DNA of 64,000 nt from Eucalyptus grandis (GCF_016545825.1 NC_052614.1:16820559-16884558), one strand, 5' to 3'; positions 23,756 to 34,985 are shown, counted from the first letter of the stretch. Made by a program: numbers and translations. Notes: generated from the letters alone by a model not told the origin.

Positions 23756-25392
23756 TTAGACAATGGCTCCCTTCCTTTCAAAGGTGCTTTCAAGTGAGGT
23801 GGAATCCTTCTTCTCCTTTTCCGCATTTAGCGTGGCAAATTCTTCCTCCCAGTTGATGAGGACTTGCGATATGGTAGAAACTATGCTGGCGTGGCTGACG
23901 TACACGATTATTCCGGCCTCTATCATTCTTAATACCCTTTCCTCCATTATTGCAAAGAGCGGTATTTCATCACCCGGATAATACCCGGTTTCTACTAGTC
24001 CTCGATAGATGTCGACCATATGTGCATTGACATTTCTGATTTGACCGGCTTCAGAACTGAATATCATGTTTACTTTGTCAGCATGATCAAGGAGTGGATT
24101 GCTTTGGACATTTGGCTTTGCAGTTTGGAATGAGAAGGCCTTAGTATCCAATAAGTTCTGGATCCGATGCTTAAGGACGAAACACTCATAAGTTGAATGG
24201 CCTACATCTCCCATGTGATAGTCACATTTCTTGGACGGGTCATAGCTGGAGAAGTTTTCAGCGTTGGGTCGTCTTGGCTCAGTTGAAAGGAGGCTCTTGT
24301 TTCAGAGGATTGCCAAAACCTGGGAGGGAGATCCAAGAAGCAGAGTGAATTGTCTTTGGTTGTTGTAGTGCTGGGGTGGACGGCTATTAGTCTGTTGTTG
24401 GCCCGTGCTTGTCTGAACGGTCGGGAGGTGACCGGTGTTTGCAGTGTAGGTGGCATTGACATCAATCAAGGGTTCCTTATCTTTTTTTCATGTTAAGCCT
24501 TCTGCCGACAGGTGCAGGCTCAGTGAACCAGCCGTCCCTTAATCCTGTCTCAATCGCTCTCCCCTTTGGAATGAGTTGATTGAATGATTCAGCGATCGTA
24601 GTCACCATCCGATTGCGGTATTCGTAAGGGAGGGTTTTGATGAACATTTTCTCAATTCAAAGTCAGTTGGCTCGGGGTGATCAGGCGGCGAGATTCCTCC
24701 ATCTAATAGCATATTCTTTGAAAGATTCACCTTTTTCTTTTCCGTGTAATCGAGATCCTCACGAGAAGGGGTAATGTCCATTATGAATTTGTACTACTTG
24801 AGGAATGCTTCACTTGCTTCACTCCATGTCTCGATGAGGTTTATGTTCTTTTTGATATACCAACTCAGGGCGGGACCTACCAGGCTTGACTGGAACAACT
24901 GGATCATTAAAGGTACATTATTAACGTACTGGGTCATTCAAACCAAATACATTTGCAGGTGAGCCATTGGGCAGGTCATGCCATTGTACTTCTCAAACTC
25001 AGGCATTTTGAATTTTTCTGGCATTTTGACCTTAGAGTAGATGGAGAGGTCTATTGGAGTAGGATCTTAAAGGCCCTGCAATTGTTTTAGCCTCTCTTCA
25101 AGTTTCTCAAGGCGTTTGTCATGTTCAGTCTTAGACAAACTGTTGGGTTTTGCTTTCTCAACTACAATTTGGTGTGTATCATCCTCCAATTCGGGCATGT
25201 TATCATTAGTATCTCTTCCTTGATCACCTTGGGTAGACGATTGCGGTAACAATACTTCGATTGAGGTGGGCAGGAGCCAATTTGCCTTGGATGGAATCTA
25301 TCTCGCTTTGAGAGTTGTTGAAGCACATTGAAGACTTGCTTCATTTCACTTTCCATAATCTCGACACGGCTTGGTACATTTTCTTCAGCCAT
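23756..25392 (-). pseudogene. Ogre gag
   Basis: Starts at MAEENVPSRVEIMESEMKQ (25392), then a coiled-coil KRLEKLEERLKQLQG (about 25090) and a capsid-like region (about 25060-24640). A decayed linker is followed by the C-x2-H-x5-H-x4-C motif in CDYHMGDVGHSTYEC (about 24215). Several frame changes interrupt it, so it is a pseudogene. Gag would form the particle that packages element RNA. Confidence 0.8.
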
Positions 25393-25589
25393 TCTAGCTT
25401 TTGGATTTGGCGACTACGACTATGATGTGATTACATGTTAGCACAGAAAATGGAGAAAACGTAAATGAGGGAAACACATGGAAAACTGGCTCATGGCAAG
25501 GGTCGAGTCATTCTTATTTATTAACAGGAGATTTATACAATGCTAAAAGGGCTTTTTACACCAGTTAGAACGACCCTAGATATTCACAT

Positions 25590-26947
25590 TAGAAATATTC
25601 ACATCAAAAGTCCCGCTGCCCATTTTTATATGCGATGGGAAGTTCCAGTCTTGTGAAGCCGCTTGCTTCTTTGTACTAGCTTCGATACGTGTCTCCTGCT
25701 TGTCTCCAAGCTCTTTTCAAGAGATTCGATTCGCCCTTGCAGGGTAAGTTTATCAACTACATGGGGGATTACTGGTTGCAGCTCTTCGGGAATTATATGG
25801 TTGAGGATGTAGAATGTTGATGCATGATGAGCTTTTTCTTGTCCCTTTAACCTTCTGGGTACGACAATCTTTTCAGTGTGACATCTACTCCATGCGTTTT
25901 GAATTATGCGAATCTCCTCCAAGTAGTTGTAGTCTGTACGGGTGAAAAGGATTCAGAACAATCCTAATTTGAGCGGTGGCGGGATTTCTTGGAGGACCCT
26001 GTACTGACGAGCCACCCTATATGGATAATATGAGGTAGCTCCGGAGAGGCCCAGCAACGGGATGGGGTTGTAATAGTTAAGCGCAAAGCGCGCCTCTCCT
26101 GCAATGAACCATTTAGCTCGCCATTAGGAATGTCTCAGGAACCGGGTTTTTTAGCAAGTTAATCCATCGAGAATACTCTTCATTAGGAGAATATTTTTCC
26201 AAGGTTTGAAACTTTTGTAATGGGTGTTTAAACTCGTTGATTTCAAATATTTGCATGAGGTGCCCAAATCTTTTGATATGGGAAAAGAACCACATTTGTA
26301 AAATTTCTGGAGTGGCCCTCATGATTTTTCTTTTTGGTCCTTGAAACGATTAAGGGATAAAAGGTTTCAGCCAAAACCATGTTTACATATCCTGCTCTGA
26401 AAGTGACTTGATTTATTACCCATGCGATTGAAGGATTTATGGCATTCTTTCTATATGGGAAGATGATAAGTCCAAAGAAGGCCAATAGGAAAATCTTGGT
26501 TTTTTGGGTCATTGATTGTCTTTCAAAACATTCAGTTAAGGACGATAGTGGAAAAGCATTGTTGTTGGCTCCAACAATTTCTCTCACCGAATGATTTTTT
26601 AAAAAGCGTGATAGACTGACCACGGGGTCAATGCCAAATGGTGGTTTAGCGAGCTCCCTTCCCAAGGGCATTCCTATGGCGAGACTGTACTCTTCCAATG
26701 TTGGAGTCAGTTCAAATTTTCCAAACACAAAGGTAGATGTTTCAGGACACCAAAAATGTGGTAGTGCCTGCATGACTCCGGAGTGGATATTGATTTGGAG
26801 CAATGGGAAGAGATGACCAATTCTTGCTTTGACGCGCTCTTGGCCAAGCTGATCTAACTGCTTCCACCATCTGAGAAACTCTCCCTTGGGGGTAAGAATG
26901 AACTGGATATCAATTCTTCCCATCGCATATAAGAACGGGAAATACAC
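25590..26947 (-). pseudogene. Ogre-specific ORF1 upstream of gag
   Basis: The first 234 codons (26947-26243) include FLRWWKQLDQLGQERV, HFWCPETSTFVFGKFELT and PTLEEYSLAIGMPL, typical of the extra ORF1 of Ogre elements (related to the plant mobile domain-like DUF7745 family). Shifted frames continue at 26322 and 25922 to about 25626, ending with a coiled coil RIESLEKSLETSR. The function of ORF1 is not known. Its position between 5' LTR and gag is diagnostic for Ogre. Confidence 0.85.
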
Positions 26948-27433
26948 AACCTGACCCTATTTTGCCATGAGCCAGAAAAGACTGAGTAAAAGTAAATAAA
27001 TTACTTTACTTTTAAAGAAAATGGCAAGCATAGAGACATACAGATGGGACGTGCGGCTCGATTTCTAACGAGAAGGTTTGTTGAAATTAAAAGGGTATTC
27101 ACCCGTTGCGGTCTCGTGTTAGCAGCATACCCCCTTAACCTCGGCTAAGAAATTCGGGGAAAGAAAGGCAACCTCTACATCGCAGTCTCGCGTTTGAGGT
27201 CGTATCTTTCTTAACACCATCCTAGAAATCCTATGGCGGCCCGGAGTCCGGGTTTGGGTTGTGTGTGCCATGTGTAGTGTTTAAAACAATAAAGCATGCA
27301 CAACAGTTTATAATCACAAGATAATCTATTTTAAGCAAAATTAAAACAAATTTCTAAGCCACTGACCTGCAAAAAAAACTTAAATCAGTAAAGATATTAA
27401 ACAAGACAAAAAAAGCCTAAGCTATTAAAGTCT

Positions 27434-27448
27434 CCAGCAGAGTCGCCA
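27434..27448 (-). other. Ogre primer-binding site
   Basis: Minus-strand TGGCGACTCTGCTGG lies 3 nt inside the 5' LTR. TGGCGACTC(C/T) strings are the usual primer-binding site of Ogre/Tat elements, complementary to a tRNA 3' end. Confidence 0.8.
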
Positions 27449-27451
27449 AGG

Positions 27452-29693
27452 CGTCGCGACCTCTCGTTTCGGCGCCCGCAATCGGGTACGAGCGCCTAAG
27501 AAGGCTAATGGCTCGGCTGAAATTTGTTATGCCTGGACTCTCCCAAGTCCACCAATTCACGACTTTAATAGTCTAAATTTTTAACCTGTAAATTAATTTT
27601 AAAACGGAGTCGCCACTAATCGGTTTGGGTGGGTCGATTAGAAACTCAAGCAAAGTATCGGGAGAAATACTTGCTCCTGCGCAACCAGAGAAATTAGGAT
27701 CGAGAACTTGATTACACTAGTTAATCACTAATGCCCTTTCGTACCTAATCTTGTTTAAACCCTAATGCTTTTTGGATGTTCGGGGATTTTTCATGCAATT
27801 TGGGGAGGAAAAACATTTTTAGGTCTTTTTGGAAATAAAAGGGATTTTTTTGGATTTTTGGTATTTTTGGGAAAATACAAGTCTTTTTGGCTTTTTTTGA
27901 ATTTTTTGGCTTTTTCATGAATTTTTGGGTTTTTTTTTGGATTTTTGGCATTTTTTGGAAAATATGAAATATTTTTGATTTTTTTCATTATTCGGAAAAT
28001 AAAATATTTTTATCATTTTTTATTATTTTTTCGATTTTCTGGAAATTAAAATATCTTTTAATATTTTTCAATATTTTTAGTTTTTTTTGGAAATTAAAAT
28101 ATTTTTACTATTTTTCGAAAATAAAATATATTTTTGATTATTTTAAATAATTGTTTATTTATTATTTATTTATTTAAAATATTATTTAAAATAAAATTTA
28201 AAAAGGGGCCGACCGGGTCGGATCCACGGGTTGTGTCCGACCCGGGCTAGCGACCCAAACGAGGATGGGCCCGCAACGCGGGCCTAACTCGGACTTTTTG
28301 ATTTTTTTTAAAAATTGAAACGGCGTCGTGGCCCATGAGCCCGTTTTCGAAAAGAACCGGGTCGACCCGATTCGGCGAAACCCTACCCGACTCGTCAACC
28401 CGAATTTCCACCGCCCAAAAATCGTGGAAACCCTACCCGACTCGTCGACCCGGCCCGACCTCACGACTCGGTTTCCAGCCTCCGTTGGCCTCGCGAAACC
28501 CTACCCAATTCCGAGACCCGGATCCGATTTGATGACCCGGAAAATCATAAACCCTAGGGTTTGCGAATTCGCAGCGCCGAGGGGGGAAACCGAGGCATTA
28601 CGGCGGCGACAACGGTGACAAACCGCTTACGAGGACGGCGAGGACGAGCGACAACGCGATGGCGTTGGTGTGGTCGGTGGTGACACGGTCCGAGAGGGGG
28701 AATGCAATGGCGACAAAGCGATTAGCGGCAGCGACGGCTACTGGTTGCATGTCCGAGACGGGGTGACGAACGGTGGCGGTGACGGGCGACAACGGCGGCA
28801 ACTCAACTTCCCAATCCGGCGTGGCGTCGGTGGATCGATCACGGCAACGGCTTCGCCGGGGGGGGGGGGCACGACAACAAACCTTCGAGGCAACGGCGTT
28901 GGGACTTGGTCGAGGCGAATGGCGACGGCACAGCGTCCAGCGGCAACGACAGCAGCAAAAACTCCAGATCTGAGGCGCAGATCTCGGCCGAACCTTCCTC
29001 AGCCTCGATTCTCTCTCACTCGGGCCGATCCGAGCCTCCACCAGCCAAATCGACCTTCTCGAAGTCGCTCGCCGCCGGCCTTCCCCAAAGTCTCTCGGTG
29101 GAGGGTGGGCTAAGCTCACGACTCGAGTTCTCTCCTGCGCTCGCCCTTCGATCTTTCCCGATGTCTCTCAGTGAAAGATCTCTGAGTTCCCCACGCCCTC
29201 CGACGATGCTTGCGGCCACCTATTTATAGGGGAAGGAAATCCGGTCGACGGAGGGGCTCGGTCGCCAGCCTCCGGCTTGCCCACTGGTTCGCTTGGCTGA
29301 ACCGGTGTCCCATCGAGCTTTCAGCGAAGCTCGCTCAGCATTAATGACGCCTGAGATCTTATCCCCTTCGGCCGACATCGGCCTACTCTCCTCGGCCGTA
29401 GGCCGTCCTTCGCGCGTCGGCTTCCCTCGCGCGCATGAGTTGTAGCGGCGAAGGAGAGGGAAGGAAGAAGAAGAAGAGAGAAAGGGGCCGAGCTGAAGGG
29501 TGAAGAAGACGAGTGGGCCTAAGGGGTGCGAAAGGGAAGGGGGGCCGGGCCTTGGCCGCCATTCGTTTTCTTTTTGTTTTGTTTTTGCTCGTTTTCTTTT
29601 TATTATCTTATTTATCCGAAAAGACAAAATAAAATAAAATAAAAACTTAATTAATAAAATAAGATAAGCCTAAATAAAATTAAGGCATCAACA
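27452..29693 (-). repeat. Ogre/Tat 5' LTR (right)
   Basis: Collinear with the left LTR, with small indels. It starts TGTTGATGCC at 29693. The last base pair of the terminal dinucleotide has mutated, reading CG instead of TG at 27452-27453 on the plus strand. It carries the putative element promoter. Confidence 0.93.
29219..29230 (-). promoter_or_regulatory. TATA box of the Ogre 5' LTR
   Basis: CCTATAAATAGG on the minus strand is conserved in the other LTR at about 13567-13578. It lies about 465 bp into the LTR, at a plausible U3/R boundary upstream of all internal ORFs. Confidence 0.6.
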
Positions 29694-29743
29694 ACCTTAA
29701 AAAGCTTGCATGTTCTGGTGGAAAATCGGACAGTTCAGGAAAC

Positions 29744-30109
29744 CGGCGGAGGGGCGGAGGCGTCGGAGTCGAGGGCGACGGAGGCAACCGGTGGAGGGGC
29801 TTCGGAGTCGGGGTCCACTGGAAAGGGCATCGGCGTCGGCGGAGGTGGAAAGGGCGTCGGCATCAGCGTCACGTGCAACCTGTGGAGGCGGAGGCGGAGC
29901 GTCGACAAGAACGGGGAGAGAGAGCAGAGGAGGGGAAGAGCAAATGGAAGCACAAGGTTTGTTTTTGTTCTCCCCCGCAACGGAACGGAGAACGAGGAGA
30001 GAGAGAGAGAGGAGAGAGAGGACAAGTCGACAGGTTGCATAGGAGAGTAGAGGAGAGAGAGCGTCAGAGTGGTGGGCCTCAGGAGCGGCGCGCACAAATT
30101 TTGAACCTC
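29744..30109 (-). repeat. Inverted-repeat arm flanking the RLT-NOC3 block, right
   Basis: The reverse complement of 6491-6850, with small indels. Its inner edge is fused directly to the NOC3 exon after ...GGACAGTTCAGGAAAC, in the middle of coding sequence. Its outer edge is TTGAACCTC at 30109. Confidence 0.75.
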
Positions 30110-30118
30110 TGACGCCAT

Positions 30119-30499
30119 GTCTATGTGGAGCCACGTGTCGACTCCTGAGTGGTCTTACATTTGACCTACGTAAAGTGTAAAACCCAGCCAATATTTTCTC
30201 CTCCCACGTCGCTCCAATTTAAACCGACGCACGGGCATTTAAAAAAGTGGAAAGGGCATTCTCTCTCCTCTCTCTTCTCTCTCCTCGTTGCTCCCTCTTC
30301 CTCTTCAGACGCTCCTTCTAGTCTAGCGATTCCTCCGACGACGGCCTTTCTCTCTCCACTCGACGGCCTCATCTCAGGGCTCCATTCTCTCGGCGCACTT
30401 CTTCCTGAATCGCACTCCATATAATCGCTCCTCCATTTCTCTCCCTCTCCATGACCTTATCCCTCCGTAAAGCCCCGTCTCTATCTCTTCCAGAAATAT
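30119..30499. other. Pyrimidine-rich noncoding stretch
   Basis: CT-rich sequence such as CTCTCTCCTCTCTCTTCTC resembles a plant 5' leader for the plus-strand fragment that follows. No conserved gene is seen. The open frames on both strands have no family features. Confidence 0.5.
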
Positions 30500-31610
30500 C
30501 TGCTCATTCTTGCAGCCTCCCCAAAGCACCGAATTTCACTCCAAGCCCTGCGCCGCCGAGCGTTTTCCGGTGCCGTCTTCAATGGCTTGTCGGTCGCTGA
30601 CCACGCCTTTCATTTGCCACAGCCAATCTTTGGAGACGTCGAAGAAACCGACCCTGACGGCGGCAGCGGCGGGGTCTACTGCGTCGGCTGGTGCCGTGGT
30701 TTCTCTGTCGTTTTCGGAGAAGCCCCATTTCAATTCCTTGCTCTATTCGTCAGCGAGTGCCATGTCCGAAGACCCTTTGGGCTTTTAGAAAGTGGGTGCA
30801 TGAAAAGGTGCAGCCTTAGGAGGAGCCTAAGCAGCTATCTGATTGCGTGCACTTAACTCCATCCGTGGTTCGACTAGCACATTAACAAAGGTCAAGGTTT
30901 TCTACTTAATTTTCCAGCCAACTAAGTATGCTCAAACAAAGAAAACTCAGCCAGCAATAAACAACAGAAATTCATACCAAAGCGAAAATATTGGATAACA
31001 CGGGGAAAGGAGATAAAGGATAAAGCATACTTGAATGGGAAAGAGATGGGTAATGCCATGTTTCTCAAGAGATTCCACGAGCCTTTGAGGCAAACCCAGC
31101 TTGGAGAGAGCAAGCTCGTCCTCGCTCACTCTCAGCCTTGCCGCCCTCGGACACGAAGCCGCCCTCATCCTCACTCGCGTCAACCCGGCTCTCCGAGAAC
31201 CCACCGGTCCCCAACTTCCCGAAAGCCTCCTTGCTCGGCACCGAGTTCGGCGTGGCGATGGCGGCGTACGTCACGAAGCTGCTCAGCTCCTCCTAAGGCC
31301 GCACCTTTTCACGCACCCACTTTCTAAAAGCCCAAAGGGTCTTCGGACATGGCACTCGCTGATGAACAGAGCAAGGAATTGAAATGGGGCTTCTTCGAAA
31401 ACGACAGAGAAACCACGGCACCAACCGATGCAGCAGACTCGCTGCGCCGCCGTCGGGGTTGGTTTCTTTGACGTCTCCAGACTGGCCGTGGCAAATGAAA
31501 GACGTGGTCAGCAGAATCGACAAGCCGTTGAAGACGGCACCGGAAAACGCCGGTGGCGCAGACTTGGAGAGAGGGGAAAGAGTGGGCTGAGATCGCGGCA
31601 GCAGTGATCG
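30500..31610. repeat. Foldback with about 330-bp arms around an RH3 exon
   Basis: Arm 1 (30500-30832) and arm 2 (31279-31610) are reverse complements with modest divergence. Both carry GTTTTCCGGTGCCGTCTTCAA and GCGAGTGCCATGTCCGAAGA. In arm 1 the plus frame reads ACRSLTTPFICHSQS ... ASAMSEDPLGF and then stops. A shifted frame reads AFRKWVHEKVQP, so the arms carry decayed coding sequence of an unrecognised, possibly plastid-targeted protein. The spacer holds a DEAD-box helicase exon. Confidence 0.82.
31031..31275 (-). pseudogene. RH3: Chloroplast DEAD-box RNA helicase RH3, exon fragment
   Basis: RH3 helps group II intron splicing and 50S ribosome assembly in chloroplasts. On the minus strand the part at 31274 to about 31120 reads [19 protein letters not shown] and an acidic Ser/Glu/Asp linker. 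After a frame change, [20 protein letters not shown] and GITHLFPIQ (the Q motif) follow, ending at the conserved exon border with donor GTATGC at 31030-31025. The helicase motifs I-VI are absent. The 5' edge joins a foldback arm directly. This is a fragment only. Confidence 0.85.
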
Positions 31611-31633
31611 CAACAATGACATTCAAGGGGCTG

Positions 31634-32740
31634 TACTTCGAACTTGTATTTTTACAAGATGGCCCACCCTCCTTTTGGAATTGAAGTTAAATATGTGGGA
31701 GTGAAGGGTTCAAAATTAGATAATATCCTTGGTCTATGATGACAAAGAGAAGCGACTCATTGTTTAAGTTAAGTACTTTTATTTTGTTTATTTATTTATT
31801 TATTTTGCCCTTTCAGGGTTTAGTGAAGTTTGTAGTTGGGGCTCCTCTTTGCTTTTTATTCTGGTTCGTAGATTTATTTTTAGGGTTAGCAATATCTTGT
31901 ATAGAGATGGATAGGTATTTCTTGATCGCCTTACTTATTGCATAACAAAGAAACCGGGGAGAAAAGAAATTGAGATTGGGTGCCAAGGGAGCGATTCATA
32001 ATGCTAATTTGGAGATTGATGTTCATCTGCCCACTGTCAAACTAATATACAATCGATTAAAGATGAACTATGATTGCGGGTTGTAACTCTCCATTGCAAT
32101 AAGGGTTTGCTGTGGAGTTTCTCCCTTGCATGAACATGGCATGTGTTATGTTTGCTGGAGAAAGGAATATTCAAAAAGCAGGAGCCAAGATTATTGTGTT
32201 CGATCGTCTACCTGGTTCTTGGGGCTTGAACTTTTGTCTCTGCCTTCCTCTTCAAGTGATATAAAGGAGTCAAGATTATTTGACGACATTGATACTTGGA
32301 TATTCGTACATGTTAAGTTGTTTTCGCTGAATTTTGTTGCTCTTAAACTTTCTTGTATTACAAGAAGTATCTCCCACTCCTTTGTTAGGAGTAAACAAGG
32401 TCGTCCAGGTTAACCAATGTCCAAGTATTTGCCTTTTCATCTCTGCTTTTGGTGATAAGTAGGTGAAATTTTCACTCTTTGTTGATGGTATTTCATTGTG
32501 ATGTGATGCTGAATGCTGATAAGTTCATCTGGATTAGTCATAGCATTATGACTAGTGGCTATTAATAAAACTATCCAAGATTTTTATCTTGTAAATCGTT
32601 TTTAGGACTGCTATCTGTATAGGATGCAATTAAAAAGATGAAAGTTAGTCTCATCAAAAATCATTCCGAGTTGGGATCAGGACTAGGTTCATTGGAGATG
32701 TGGAATGGGATTCTTAATCCCAGCCTAAAGATCTGACTTA
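31634..32740 (+). repeat. 1.1-kb companion repeat U, copy 1
   Basis: Collinear with 35158-36260, from TACTTCGA(A/G)CTTGTA to TTCTTAATCCCAG. It lies upstream of the first RPN5 fragment. I recognise no gene in it; the frame at 32126-32413 has no family features. It may be the ancestral RPN5 upstream or intron region. Confidence 0.75.
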
Positions 32741-33099
32741 ATCCCGTGATTGGGCCAAATTTTTATTTGTTCTCGTACTCATGTATGAATCACATTATTA
32801 TTATTATTTTTTTTTTTTTGGGTCTAGTTCAGGATACTTTCATGATATATCCTTTAGGGGGATATTATAGTGTTTGTGTTGTTTACAAGCTTTCAACTAG
32901 GTGGGGTTCTCTCCATGGAGATGCATGTATTTGTATTGCGTCTTGCTATTGTCCATTTTGGTTCCTTTGTGACAATATTTCATTCTAGAGTGATGAATTT
33001 TTCGTGCTGTTAATCAAATAGTTCAAATCAAAGTTTTCAATTGTGATCTAGATGTACTTGATTGGATAGTGACATACATATAGCTGTTTTCTAATCAAC

Positions 33100-34625
33100 A
33101 GTGTGTGACAAGCAATGGTGCAATCGCAACAGGCTGTACAATACATTGATCGATAGCGGATCTTGTGATCAAGATAGAGGTTAATTAAGATACTTAACTC
33201 TGTCGCTGATGGGAAGGTGAATATCTGAAATCAAACTCCTTTGCAGCTTATATTCATTCATAATCTGCTTTTGTTTCGTGGTTTCTATAGCTGGTTTTGT
33301 CATGCAAATATATGTCAAAACTGAAAGAGCACGGTTGATTAAGATACTTGCAAAAATATAGGAAGATCATGGTCTTGTAGCAGAAGTTACTGATTTGATG
33401 CAAGAAATTGGGGTTAACTAGAAGTTGACTTTTGTTGTCACTATTCATGTAATTAGTTTTTCCTTGTCCAGCATTCCTATTATGGGCTTGAATTGTGGAT
33501 GGAAACTTTTGGATCAATGGCAAAGACGAAGAAAATTGCCTTTATATTTTTAATAAAGAAGGGTTTTTTGTTTAGCCTTTTGTGCACTGTTACTATGATT
33601 GGTTTCTGATTGATGGATTTTGCTGGTTCGTTTGTGCTTAGATCGCCAGGATTATGTTTGTGCACAGCACATATCCTTTCTAGGAAGATCAGCCCTAGAA
33701 TGTTTGATGTAATTCCTTCCAAAGAGAATAAAAAAATGCAAAGAAGGTGAAAGCATTGTGGAAGAAGCTCCAGCTAATATTTTGTCACTTCTGGAGTTGA
33801 AATGGATATACTATGACTCATGATACGGTAAATTGGTGTTTTGCTTTTTCTAGTGTTGTGCCCACTATCTTTTAACTGATGTGTTTTTGCCGATCAAGCA
33901 CCACCTGGTGTTTAGCTTGTGGTTCAAACCACGGCACATTCTCTTGTTCCTTTCTAGCTTTAGCGCAAACTCTGACGTTCCAAATGTACTTGATAGATTT
34001 GTACTCGCATCTTAGTTTACCCTGCATTTATGTTGTTAACAACGTAGGTATAGGTATTGCTCGCACATCAATGAGTAACTCGAGATATGTCGATGCTACA
34101 AGGCAATATGTGAAATTCCATCGGTGAAGGGAAACCTAGAGCAGTGTGCACTGGTGAAGCTTTTTCATTGTTAAGTCTTCACTGCGTGTTTCAAGGAATA
34201 GCCGTTCATTCTGTAATTTAATTTTATGCAGATTCCAAGGAAAATCTGCTGGTGCTTGGTTGTAGCACCACATGATCCTATGCAGTCAAGCCTTCTTAAT
34301 GAGTCTTTAGAGGATAAACTCTCAAAAAATTCCCAATTCAGGTACCATCTGTGAATTGTTGTGGGTAATTGGCTGTGCATTTTGAAATATCACAATAATG
34401 TGCTATAGAATTGGTTGGTCATGCCTTCGATATTTGAACGCAGGCTACTTTTGAAACAATTTGTCAGGTTGGAGGTTATCTAGTGGCCTGCTTTTTGGAG
34501 TACTTTCAAAGATGAATTCGAGAATGAGAAAAACATGCTGGAAGGTGCACCTGTTGAGAAGGCAACAGAAGTTCTTAGACAGAGAATCATTGAACTTATA
34601 CTTGCAGAACTTTGTCATTTTTCTT
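33100..34625 (+). pseudogene. RPN5: 26S proteasome subunit RPN5, copy 1 (5' and middle exons)
   Basis: RPN5 is a PCI-domain subunit of the 19S lid. Exon remnants in family order: about 33108-33217 (MVQSQQAVQYID, then three in-frame stops), 33302-33412 (IYVKTERARLIKILAK, stop, EDHGLVAEVTDLMQEI), about 33490-33540 (ETFGSMAKTKKIAF), 33640-33830 (LDRQDYV ... [15 protein letters not shown]), about 34085-34140, 34232-34340 ([18 protein letters not shown]) and 34443-34600 ([16 protein letters not shown]). Multiple stops and shifts make it dead. The first exons and the C-terminal exons are absent. Confidence 0.9.
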
Positions 34626-34731
34626 CTTTTTGGATCATTATTTAGATGTCACTCAATCTATTCAGATGTGACTCAATATTATCTGTTTCTGCAGAATATT
34701 ATCATTTAGATGTGACTTGGTTGATCTGCCA

Positions 34732-34985
34732 CTCTTGGCCAGAGGGCGCGGAGGCTTTCATGATGGCAAAGATGAATACCGAAGAGGTGATGGCAATATA
34801 GAGTAGCACCCTCGTTGTCTACCTGAAAATCCTCCACCTCGAAGGGATCACTCAGGAGTACTCATGAATGGCCTCCCTTCGAGGAGGAGGATTTTCAGGT
34901 GGATGACAAGGGTGCTCCTCTATATTGCACATCACGTCTACGGCAATCACTTTTGCCATCATAAAAACAGCCCTTTGGCCAAGAG
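34732..34985. repeat. Long hairpin (about 115-bp arms, 26-bp loop)
   Basis: Left arm 34732-34847 and right arm 34874-34985 are reverse complements with few mismatches. CTCTTGGCC pairs with GGCCAAGAG at the outside, and TCGAAGGGA with TCCCTTCGA at the loop. The left arm reads RGGFHDGKDEYRRGDGN, which suggests an RGG-type coding origin, but I do not recognise the gene. Confidence 0.85.

Larger units (their letters stand above)
11922..29693 (-). mobile_element. Full-length Ty3/Gypsy Ogre/Tat-lineage retrotransposon
   Basis: This 17.8-kb element is oriented on the minus strand. LTRs of 2127 bp (11922-14048) and 2242 bp (27452-29693) begin TGTTGA and end in (C/T)GTCGCGACC read from the plus side. 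A perfect 5-bp target duplication ACCTT lies at 11917-11921 and 29694-29698. A primer-binding site TGGCGACTCTGCTGG follows the 5' LTR, and a polypurine tract GAAGAGGGGCAGGC precedes the 3' LTR. Internal order: an extra ORF upstream of gag, gag, protease, G-patch, RT, RNase H, a second (archaeal-type) RNase H and integrase. The extra ORF, the G-patch and the double RNase H are Ogre/Tat hallmarks. All genes carry stops or frameshifts, and the LTRs differ at roughly one base in twenty over the first 260 bp, so the copy is old and defective. It inserted into a NOC3 exon. Confidence 0.95.
9307..29743 (+). pseudogene. NOC3: Nucleolar complex protein 3 (NOC3), partial and interrupted
   Basis: NOC3 acts in 60S ribosome precursor maturation in the nucleolus. 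Exons: 9307-9515 (TAEESFETKKCKLAELG), 9618-9720 (LPTEKELVMKVSK), 9893-10056 (HAVVHCICTLLDAVPHF), 10720 to about 10859 (KSLFTNEGKHSGEV), 11035-11211 (SLSFDE-like start, then a lysine-rich linker), 11298-11443 (ETLSAVFEIYFRILKHTM) and 11792-11921 (KFSHLIDLDYIGDLMNYL), resuming at 29699-29743 (KKLACSGGKSD). Defects: an in-frame TAG at 9902-9904 where Gln is expected, an extra base near the 10859 donor, a +1 base and an 8-bp AGTCAGAG duplication in the 11298 exon that together restore frame, and an Ogre element inside the last exon. The N-terminus and everything after 29743 are missing. Confidence 0.92.
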
